Below the pieces are notes generated by a model that did not search any database, was not told the DNA's origin, and worked only from the letters and a program-made list of their open reading frames with translations. The position numbers and the translations under genes were made by a program. Source: an uncultured Bacteroidales bacterium (GTDB lineage: Bacteria > Bacteroidota > Bacteroidia > Bacteroidales > Bacteroidaceae). From it: 64,000 nt of DNA. Position 1 is the stretch's first letter. Each line of letters opens with the position of its first letter. Location: positions 140,864 to 204,863 of the forward strand of contig CADCLN010000001.1 of NCBI GenBank assembly GCA_902802265.1, read 5' to 3'. This document shows positions 37,825 to 44,785 of this stretch, piece by piece.

Positions 37825-39123
37825 ATGAATCTGCGTAACCAACAAATTCTGCATATCGCCCTGCCGAGCATCGTGAGCAATATCACGGTGCCATTGTTGG
37901 GACTGATAGATGTGGCCATCACGGGACACATCGGGGATGCTGCATATATTGGAGCCATCGCCGTGGGAGGCATGTTATTCAACATTATTTACTGGATGTT
38001 TGCCTTCCTGCGAATGGGCACCAGTGGCATGACAGCACAGGCCAGGGGGCGGCGCGATTTTGACGAAGTGGTAAAGTTACTGGTCAGAAGCGTGGGGCTT
38101 GCATTGGGCATTTCGCTGGTATTGCTCGTTCTGTCGCCTATCATTCAGGATGTAGCCCTGAACATTATTGCGCCAGGGGCAGAAGTTGAACATTTAGCTT
38201 CGTTGTATTTCAACATCTGCATCTGGGGCGCACCAGCCTCGTTGGGGCTATTTGCCCTAAATGGTTGGTTCATAGGAATGCAGAATTCCAAGACACCGAT
38301 GGCGATTGCCATCAGCCAGAACATTCTGAACATCGTGGCCAGCTTGTTTCTCGTCTTCGGACTGGGCATGAAAATTGAAGGTATTGCCCTGGGTACAGCC
38401 ATTGCACAATGGGGTGGATTCGGGGCAGCAGTGGTATTACTGCTGAAATATTATGCAAGGCTATGGAAACACGGATGGCCCCAAAGCATCTGGAATGTGG
38501 CGGCCATTCTGCAATTCTTCAATGTGAACAAGGATATTTTCCTGCGCACTTTGTGCCTCATCTTCGTCCATTTCTTTTTCATTGCAGCTGGAGCCAAACA
38601 GGGTGACACAGAACTGGCAGTCAACACGTTGCTGATGCAATTCTTCACACTCTATTCATATTTTATGGACGGTTTCGCCTTTGCGGGAGAAGCCCTTGCA
38701 GGGAAAGCTGTCGGTGCTCAGAATTTACGAATCTATCACAGCGTCGTGAAGCATCTTTTCGGCTGGGGGGTAGCAATGGCTGGGATTTTCACTTTTCTCT
38801 ACTTCGCAGCAGGACCATGGTTTCTCCGCTTGCTGACTGACGATGCATCTGTTGTCCAGACAGCTGCCACCTATCAACCCTGGACCTTATTACTTCCCCT
38901 TTGCGGCATGGCAGCATTTATCTGGGACGGCATCTACATTGGAGCCACCGCCACACATTATATGTTACTAAGCATGGTTGTAAGCATGGCCCTTTTCTTT
39001 GGTTTATGCCAGCTACTTATTCCTCCCCTCGCCAACCACGGCTTGTGGATTGCTTTCCTTTGCTACCTTGCCATGCGGGGTGCAGTACAGACATTGACAA
39101 GAAAACAGATTATCAAAAAATAG
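37825..39123 (+). CDS. MATE family multidrug/metabolite efflux transporter
   Basis: An inner-membrane protein of 432 residues with about 12 hydrophobic segments in two similar halves. The N-terminal ILHIALPSIVSNITVPLLGLIDVAITGH is typical of the DinF-like MATE branch, which exports cationic compounds in exchange for sodium or protons. The natural start is clear from this conserved opening. The TfoX-N gene follows after 11 bases in the same direction. Confidence 0.93.
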   Translation: MNLRNQQILHIALPSIVSNITVPLLGLIDVAITGHIGDAAYIGAIAVGGMLFNIIYWMFAFLRMGTSGMTAQARGRRDFDEVVKLLVRSVGLALGISLVLLVLSPIIQDVALNIIAPGAEVEHLASLYFNICIWGAPASLGLFALNGWFIGMQNSKTPMAIAISQNILNIVASLFLVFGLGMKIEGIALGTAIAQWGGFGAAVVLLLKYYARLWKHGWPQSIWNVAAILQFFNVNKDIFLRTLCLIFVHFFFIAAGAKQGDTELAVNTLLMQFFTLYSYFMDGFAFAGEALAGKAVGAQNLRIYHSVVKHLFGWGVAMAGIFTFLYFAAGPWFLRLLTDDASVVQTAATYQPWTLLLPLCGMAAFIWDGIYIGATATHYMLLSMVVSMALFFGLCQLLIPPLANHGLWIAFLCYLAMRGAVQTLTRKQIIKK

Positions 39124-39134
39124 AAAAAAGAATT

Positions 39135-39515
39135 ATGGCAAGCAATGCTGATTTTGTGAAATACATCGCTGAACAATGCGCCGAAGCTGGTGAAATCATG
39201 ACTAAAAAGATGTTCGGTGACTATGCGATTTATTGCAACGGAAAGATTTTCGGCCTCATCTGTGACGACCGTTTCTACATCAAGCCTACCACAGCTGGGC
39301 GCAAACTACTCCGCGAGGTTGTGCTTCGTCCACCCTATGAGGGTGCCAAAGATTACTTCTACATTACTGACGTGGACGACCATGCCTACCTTTCCCAACT
39401 GGTTCGCGCCACATACGCCGAACTGCCTGCACCCAAGAAGAAAAAGCCTCAGTCGTCACTTGCATCGAAAACTTCTGGCGGAAAGCGCAATTCATCCTCT
39501 GGGTCATCCCTGTAA
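39135..39515 (+). CDS. TfoX N-terminal domain protein
   Basis: This 126-residue cytoplasmic protein is a single TfoX_N domain (MTKKMFGDYAIYCNGKIFGL..., about 20-100) followed by a Lys/Ser-rich tail. TfoX proteins are linked to competence regulation in some proteobacteria, but stand-alone N domains in Bacteroidota have no proven role. The start ATG follows the MATE stop by 11 bases. The last 67 bases overlap the 3' end of an opposing gene. Confidence 0.85.
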   Translation: MASNADFVKYIAEQCAEAGEIMTKKMFGDYAIYCNGKIFGLICDDRFYIKPTTAGRKLLREVVLRPPYEGAKDYFYITDVDDHAYLSQLVRATYAELPAPKKKKPQSSLASKTSGGKRNSSSGSSL

Positions 39516-39814
39516 TCCTCATAATGATCCTGATAATAATCTGGGTCGTTATGTTCCTCTGTAGATGACCGTGCTGACTCTGCCCATATCCGCCGTTCTA
39601 TCTCTTTGGCCGTAGCAGAGTCCACGGCATAATGACTGTCAGGCACAGCAGCATTTCCTTTCACACTTTCCATCCGCTGCCGCCACTTTTCCCAACGCTC
39701 GTTACGCACTCTCTCATCTTTCCGATGCTGCTCATTCACCCACCACAACAACATGCCCATAAAGCCAAAAGCCACAAGCAAATAAAGACAACCAAAGTTA
39801 GTGTTCTTTTGCAT
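39449..39814 (-). CDS. Hypothetical membrane-anchored acidic protein
   Basis: The 121-residue frame has one hydrophobic N-terminal helix (about 8-25, CLYLLVAFGFMGMLLWW), then a charged, probably helical region and a strongly acidic C-terminal tail (HNDPDYYQDHYEDYRDDPEDE). No family is recognised. It converges on and overlaps the TfoX-N gene by 67 bases, so one of the two 3' ends may be shorter than drawn. It lies 15 bases downstream of the GIY-YIG-like gene and may share its transcript. Confidence 0.5.
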   Translation of the reverse strand: MQKNTNFGCLYLLVAFGFMGMLLWWVNEQHRKDERVRNERWEKWRQRMESVKGNAAVPDSHYAVDSATAKEIERRIWAESARSSTEEHNDPDYYQDHYEDYRDDPEDELRFPPEVFDASDD

Positions 39815-39829
39815 AAAAATCCGCCATCA

Positions 39830-40381
39830 TCATTTACCCTTACGCAACAAACATAATTTATTCCTGTAGTTCATATTCTCCACATTATTGTTATTTTGTA
39901 TATTAAGAGGTGGATTATATACATTGATAAGCTCCTTTTCTTCTTCTTTATAGTTTGGATTTTCCATATACAGCACAATTAAATTCTCAACCATCCAATC
40001 TGTTATTTTCGTTTCATCTTCCGACTTAAACTTTGTTTTACCATTGTCTTTCTTATCGCGTGGTATAAAATCAAACCCTCGCAAACTACCCAATGATTTA
40101 CGTAATGTCGATTTGCCGGCATTATCACCAAAATGAATTTCTATTATCCGCTTATTCAAATTGCTCTTGCTAATACCTGTATATAAAACATTATATTCTA
40201 CACCTTCATAAACAATCGTTTTATATACAGGTTTTTCTTCTATTTGAGGCTGAAGCAAATCTACTCCTTGACGCAACAAAAAAATATAGTTGCCAGCACA
40301 AGAAGGAAGTGAAGTCGGCTCTTGAGGATTCCACATTTTTAATTCTGATTTTCTTCCACATCCAAACATATTCCAAAACAT
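39830..40381 (-). CDS. GIY-YIG-like nuclease domain protein
   Basis: A 183-residue protein with the outline of a GIY-YIG nuclease: GNYIFLL (about 30-36, first motif), VLYTGIS (about 65-71, second motif), LNKRIIEIHFG with Arg and His (about 75-85), an inserted KSTLRKSLGSLRGFDF segment, VENLIVLY with a candidate catalytic Glu (about 133) and PPLNIQNN with the usual Asn near the end. Known relatives cut DNA (repair, mobile elements) or serve as restriction enzymes. It lies 4 bases downstream of the next gene upstream (40386-40697), in an A/T-rich island. Its biological role is unknown. Confidence 0.65.
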   Translation of the reverse strand: MFWNMFGCGRKSELKMWNPQEPTSLPSCAGNYIFLLRQGVDLLQPQIEEKPVYKTIVYEGVEYNVLYTGISKSNLNKRIIEIHFGDNAGKSTLRKSLGSLRGFDFIPRDKKDNGKTKFKSEDETKITDWMVENLIVLYMENPNYKEEEKELINVYNPPLNIQNNNNVENMNYRNKLCLLRKGK

Positions 40382-40385
40382 AACA

Positions 40386-40697
40386 TTAGCCCTCCATTAC
40401 ATACAAGTCAAAATTTTTCCCCATTCGAATCACCAAATTTTTGCCACTTGCCAATTGTTTAAAAGTATCACTTCTGTCCAAGACATCTTTTAAATCTCTT
40501 GCTACAGCGGTTCCTTTTTTTGTTGGGACATTTACTCCTTTTATGTCAAGGCGGAAATTATACCCTGATTTATTTCTATTGCCCACACTATAAAAGGATT
40601 CTTTGTTTAACACCTTTTCATCACCTCCTTTTTTAATGGCTTCTAAAATCCAAGGAAGATTATCTTCCCAAATTTTCACATACAATTCTTTTTTCAT
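40386..40697 (-). CDS. Hypothetical small protein paired with the GIY-YIG-like gene
   Basis: A 103-residue, charged protein without membrane segments or recognised family. Visible elements are an N-terminal KKELYVKIWEDNLPWILEAI helix and a C-terminal VIRMGKNFDLYVMEG strand pair. It is the first gene of a tight pair with the GIY-YIG-like gene (4-base gap) and A/T-rich. Its function could be as partner, inhibitor or target-binding subunit of the nuclease; this is only inferred from position. Confidence 0.55.
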   Translation of the reverse strand: MKKELYVKIWEDNLPWILEAIKKGGDEKVLNKESFYSVGNRNKSGYNFRLDIKGVNVPTKKGTAVARDLKDVLDRSDTFKQLASGKNLVIRMGKNFDLYVMEG

Positions 40698-40726
40698 AAA
40701 TTTAAATTGTTTTTGTTGATAATTAT

Positions 40727-41210
40727 TTATTGATTACGCCTCAATGCTTCTTCGTACACCTCTCTCACTCTTTGCCGAAGTGATTGCGGCTTTATCACAG
40801 TTAATGAACGACTACGCGAAAGCAGTGCCATCACAAAATCGTTAGTTATTCGCGGGGGCGGAGAGAGATGCGAAATTCATCAGGCGTATCGACCAATATC
40901 TTTTGAGAATGATGCAAAGGGACTGATTTTAAGAAATACCCATCAAGTGCATCGTAAGAAAGTTCAATTTCTTCTGGCAGGGTCTTCCGGATTGTTCCAA
41001 ATGCCATAGCAATCACGAAAAAGACTTTTCACATCTATACTTTCATCACGAACAAAAGGCCTGTCTTTGTGTATCTGCAAATTTTAAATGCGGTCTATTC
41101 CAAAACTTTTCAATTGTCCATCTTCTTTTGTCAACAAATACCAACGCTGGTTTATTTCTCAGTTTGTCTATTGTCAACAAGTATCTAATCAATGTTTCTA
41201 TCGGTTTCAT
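40727..41210 (-). pseudogene. Remnant of a WYL-domain transcriptional regulator
   Basis: Fragments in different minus-strand frames together resemble a WYL regulator. These are an N-terminal KPIETLIRYLLTIDKL...RRWTIE (from ATG 41210), RPFVRDESIDVKSLFRDCYG, LPEEIELSYDALDGYFLKSV and LHHSQKILVDTPDEFRISLR, and the C-terminal TNDFVMALLSRSRSLTVIKP followed by VREVYEEALRRNQ, ending at 40727. At least three frame changes and a large internal deletion (the gene would be about twice as long when intact) show it is dead. It lies upstream of the GIY-YIG pair. Confidence 0.75.
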
Positions 41211-41287
41211 CAGCCCACGCGTTTTTGCTGCAAAGATAAGTCTTCTGAACGACAAAAGATGTCGCAGGGCAAAAAAATCCACTTTTT

Positions 41288-41320
41288 TTTGTTTTTTTAA
41301 AAGAAAAGGTTGTACCTTTG
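41288..41320 (+). promoter_or_regulatory. Promoter of the HAD hydrolase gene
   Basis: TTTG (41288-41291), a 21-bp spacer and TACCTTTG (41313-41320). The leader that follows is made of the composite repeat. Confidence 0.65.
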
Positions 41321-41331
41321 CGGCAGAAAAG

Positions 41332-41402
41332 AAGACCCCCTCTAACTCCCCCTCTAGGGGGAGGATAGTAAATGGTAAATGGTAAATAGTAAATAGTAAA
41401 TA
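41332..41402 (+). repeat. Composite intergenic repeat, copy 3 (before the HAD gene)
   Basis: AAGACCCCCTCTAACTC and the CTAGGGGG palindrome (41332-41363) are followed by five TAAATGG/TAAATAG heptamers (41366-41402) ending 5 bases before the start codon, the same order as at 9755-9818. Confidence 0.85.
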
Positions 41403-41407
41403 ACGTG

Positions 41408-42085
41408 ATGGAAGGATTCGATTTTAAGGTAGCGCTGTTCGATCTGGACGGCGTGGTACTGGACACGGAAAGCCAGTATTCGGAGTTCTACGGAGCGATA
41501 GGCAGGGAGTTTCACCCTGAAACACCCGATTTTGCCCAACGCATCAAGGGTATGACGCTGGAGCAGATTTATGGTGCGTGGTTTGATGGACAGCCCGACG
41601 TGCAGGCTGAAATTACGCGCCGGCTGAATGTGTTTGAAGCCAACATGAAGTATAATTACATCGAAGGTTTTCCCACATTCATCCAGGAACTGCGCGCGGC
41701 GGGCATCAAGACGGCTATCGTCACAGCCAGCAACGACGAGAAGATGCAGAGCGTGTATCGGGCGCATCCTGAGTTGCTGTCGCTCTTTGACCGCATCCTC
41801 ACGGCAAAGGATTATGCTGCCAGCAAACCTGCTCCCGACTGCTATCTGCGGGCGGCTGAACTGTTCGGCGCAGACCCTTCGGCGTGCGTGGTGTTTGAAG
41901 ACAGCATCAATGGGCTGAAGGCTGGACGTGCGGCGGGGGCTTTCGTTGTGGGGCTGACTACCACGAATCCAGAAGAAAAAGTGGCACCGTTGGCAGACAT
42001 CACCATGGCTGACTTCACGGGGGCTAACCACAGATTACACAGATTTTTCAACTACGAATTTGACGAATTAAACGAATTTTTTTAA
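41408..42085 (+). CDS. HAD-superfamily hydrolase (phosphoglucomutase/phosphatase-like)
   Basis: A 225-residue cytoplasmic HAD enzyme with motif I FDLDGVVLDTES (about 11-22), motif II VTAS (about 110), motif III Lys near AKDYAASKPAPD (about 137-148) and motif IV VVFEDSINGL (about 163-172), plus a helical cap after motif I. The fold fits beta-phosphoglucomutase or small sugar-phosphate phosphatases. ATG 41408 is preferred to the GTG just before it. The last 15-20 residues are encoded by a dispersed AACCACAGATTACACAG repeat (from 42025), so the native C terminus has been replaced. Confidence 0.88.
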   Translation: MEGFDFKVALFDLDGVVLDTESQYSEFYGAIGREFHPETPDFAQRIKGMTLEQIYGAWFDGQPDVQAEITRRLNVFEANMKYNYIEGFPTFIQELRAAGIKTAIVTASNDEKMQSVYRAHPELLSLFDRILTAKDYAASKPAPDCYLRAAELFGADPSACVVFEDSINGLKAGRAAGAFVVGLTTTNPEEKVAPLADITMADFTGANHRLHRFFNYEFDELNEFF

Positions 42086-42372
42086 CCACAGATTACGCAG
42101 ATTGCTCGAAACCCTCGAAATAGACGACACAAAAATCAAGCCGACGTTGCCCCTGCGGGGAGGCTTAGATTTTGGGGAGTATGTAAGAGGCTCGACGAAG
42201 TCATTTTTTTAACAACGGATTGAACGGATTTGGGGGGACTACGAATTTGACGAATTTGGCGAATTTTTAGCTCGACGAAGTCAATTGGACGAACTTTAAT
42301 CCGTTTAATTTGTTTAATCGTTCCGCAGGAACTTGTTGATAAAAAACATGAAAAATCCATGTAATCTGTGGT
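42025..42372. repeat. Mosaic of dispersed repeats between HAD and GH2 genes
   Basis: Direct copies of AACCACAGATTACRCAGATT lie at 42025 and 42084, with an inverted copy at 42355-42372 (TGTAATCTGTGGT). Between them are ACTACGAATTTGACGAATT words (42051, 42239), their inverted counterparts around 42295-42320, and GCTCGACGAAGTCA twice (42192, 42271). No gene or promoter is recognised in the 305-base gap before the GH2 gene. Confidence 0.6.
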
Positions 42373-42390
42373 AAAATAGTAAATAAAATT

Positions 42391-44478
42391 ATGAAAACTC
42401 GGAAATTCCTAATCGGCATTACGCTGTTGGCCTTGCACACAGCGGTTCAGGCACAAAGTCAGCAACTCTTCGACTTCGGCTGGCAATTCACTCCCATGGC
42501 TGACGGCAAGGCGTCGAACAGCGTGTTGGTTGATTTGCCCCACGACTGGGACATCTACACGGCTCCAGACCCTGAGACGGGGGCTACGGGCACGGGTGGT
42601 GGATGGTTCCCAGGAGGAAAGGGTGAGTACCGAAAGACGTTCAAGACACCCGACAGCGAGGTGGTGAAACTCCATTTCGAGGGTGTCTATCAGAAGGCGG
42701 AGGTCTTCATCAACGGAAAGAAGGCTGGACAGCATGCTTATGGCTACACACCTTTCACCGTGGATATTACTTCTTATTTATATAAGGGGAAGAAGCAGGA
42801 GAACGAAGTGCTTGTCAAGGTGGACAATAGCACACAACCCAACTGCCGCTGGTATAGTGGTTCGGGCATTTATCGTCATGTGTGGCTGCAAACCATGCCG
42901 CTGTTGCACATTGCCGAAAACGGCGTATTCATCACAACTCGTGAGGTTTCTGCAGACAGGGCAACGATGATGGTGGACGTAACGGTGGTGAATGAGTCGG
43001 ACCGTGATAGGGATGCGATGGTGGTCATCGGCAGCGGACAGATGATGGTTCATGTACCTGCCAAACAAACAAAAAGCATCACAATGTCTTTCTTTGTGAA
43101 GAATCCTCAACTGTGGTCACCCGACAGTCCTCGTCTGTATGATGCCAAGGTGGAGCTGAGGGAAGCAGGAAGCCTCATTGACCAACACAACGTGAATTAT
43201 GGCATCCGCACTTTTTCTTACGATGCCGAACAGGGGTTTGTACTCAACGGCAAACCGATATTGATTAACGGTGCCTGTGTTCACCACGACGACGGTGTGC
43301 TGGGTGCCATGGCTTTCGATGCTGCTGAAATCAGGAAGGTACGACTGATGAAGCAGGCTGGTTTCAATCTGATTCGCACATCGCACAATCCCGCAACCCG
43401 TGCTTTCATGGATGCTTGTGACTCCATCGGTATGCTGGTCATTGACGAAGCTTTCGACGGATGGCGTACAGCAAAGAATCCATACGACTATGCTACCGTT
43501 ATCGACTCCTGTTATCGTGAAGATATTCATGCCCTTGTTCTGCGTGACCGCAACCATCCCTGCGTCGTCAGCTGGAGCATTGGCAACGAAGTTATGGAGC
43601 GCAAGGACATCGGTGTAGTCACAACGGCACGACGGTTGAAACGAGCCATTCTGGAATGTGATTCTACCCGTCCGGTGACAGAAGCCCTCTGTGCATGGGA
43701 CAGCGATTGGGAAATCTACGACCCCCATGCCGAAGTGCTTGACATCGTGGGCTACAACTACATGATACATAAGCACAAGACGGACCATCAGCGTGATCCG
43801 AAGCGAGTAATGTGGCAAACAGAGAGTTATCCTCGGGATGCGTTCCAAAACTGGGCTAACACGACGGACTATCCCTACATTATCGGCGACATAGTGTGGA
43901 CTGGGCTTGACTACTTGGGTGAATCTGGCATTGGTCGCTATTATTACAGGGGAGAGCGCGAAGGTGAACATTATGTGGGCGGCGGTCAGCCTGAGTGGCA
44001 TGGTGCTTACTGCGGCGATGTGGATATTACAGGCTGGCGCAAACCCATTAGCCACTATCGTGAAATGTTGTGGAAGGATGGTCACGACCTCTATATGGCT
44101 GTGAAGGAACCCAATGGTTATCATGGAGAAATCAGGGAAACGGCCTGGAGCGTATGGCCGACGTGGGAGTCTTGGAACTGGGAAGGCTGGGAAGGAAAGC
44201 CAGTAGAAGTGGAAATCTACACGAAAGCACCTGAAGTAAGCCTTTACCTGAACGACAAACTCGTTGGCAGACAGAAGGTCAACCGCGAGACGAAGTACAA
44301 AGCTGTGTTCTCTGTTCCTTACGAAGCGGGAACACTACGGGCCGAAGCCGAAGGAAACAGCGTAACCCTGAGCACGGCTGCCCAGCCTGCACGTTTGCGG
44401 CTGACAGCGGACAAATCTTTGCTGAGGGCCGACGGTCAAGACCTTTCGTTCATCACGATTGAAGTGGTGGATAGTTAA
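42391..44478 (+). CDS. Secreted glycoside hydrolase family 2, shortened by an in-frame stop
   Basis: A 695-residue exported GH2 enzyme (beta-galactosidase-like) with signal peptide (about 1-21), sugar-binding domain (VDLPHDWDIYTAPDPE, about 47-62), immunoglobulin-like domain, and a TIM barrel. The acid/base is in SWSIGNEVME (about 395-404) and the nucleophile in MWQTESYPRD (about 473-482). DUF4982-like and Big-type domains follow. The frame ends at TAA 44476-44478 inside a Big-type domain, but the same frame continues with recognisable sequence to 44781. The catalytic parts are complete, so the short form could still be active. Confidence 0.8.
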   Translation: MKTRKFLIGITLLALHTAVQAQSQQLFDFGWQFTPMADGKASNSVLVDLPHDWDIYTAPDPETGATGTGGGWFPGGKGEYRKTFKTPDSEVVKLHFEGVYQKAEVFINGKKAGQHAYGYTPFTVDITSYLYKGKKQENEVLVKVDNSTQPNCRWYSGSGIYRHVWLQTMPLLHIAENGVFITTREVSADRATMMVDVTVVNESDRDRDAMVVIGSGQMMVHVPAKQTKSITMSFFVKNPQLWSPDSPRLYDAKVELREAGSLIDQHNVNYGIRTFSYDAEQGFVLNGKPILINGACVHHDDGVLGAMAFDAAEIRKVRLMKQAGFNLIRTSHNPATRAFMDACDSIGMLVIDEAFDGWRTAKNPYDYATVIDSCYREDIHALVLRDRNHPCVVSWSIGNEVMERKDIGVVTTARRLKRAILECDSTRPVTEALCAWDSDWEIYDPHAEVLDIVGYNYMIHKHKTDHQRDPKRVMWQTESYPRDAFQNWANTTDYPYIIGDIVWTGLDYLGESGIGRYYYRGEREGEHYVGGGQPEWHGAYCGDVDITGWRKPISHYREMLWKDGHDLYMAVKEPNGYHGEIRETAWSVWPTWESWNWEGWEGKPVEVEIYTKAPEVSLYLNDKLVGRQKVNRETKYKAVFSVPYEAGTLRAEAEGNSVTLSTAAQPARLRLTADKSLLRADGQDLSFITIEVVDS

Positions 44479-44781
44479 GGCCGAGTCTGTCCTGAAGCAT
44501 CCATCCCCTTCGAAGTGAAGGTCAGCGGACAGGGACAACTGATGGCTGCTGCCAGTGCCGACTTGAAGGATAGCGAACCTTCTACTTCGTCGCGAGTTAC
44601 AACCTGGAAGGGGCGTGCGCTGATTGTTGTGCGCAGTTCACAGAAAAAGGGTAAGCTACATGTCAATGTCCTGCCCGTCGTGCCTGGAGTGGACTTCACA
44701 CGCACAACCATCCATATACCGATGCAAGCCGGCGTGAAGAGCATCCTGCCTGCATCTCAGATTGATATTTCTGTCAGGTAA
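44479..44781 (+). pseudogene. Detached C-terminal end of the GH2 gene
   Basis: In the same frame as the GH2 gene and directly after its TAA, this stretch encodes GRVCPEASIPFEVKVSGQGQ and onward for 100 residues of the last beta-sandwich domain, ending at a TAA. One substitution (a Lys codon to TAA) or a sequence error would explain the interruption. Confidence 0.75.
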
Positions 44782-44785
44782 GAGG

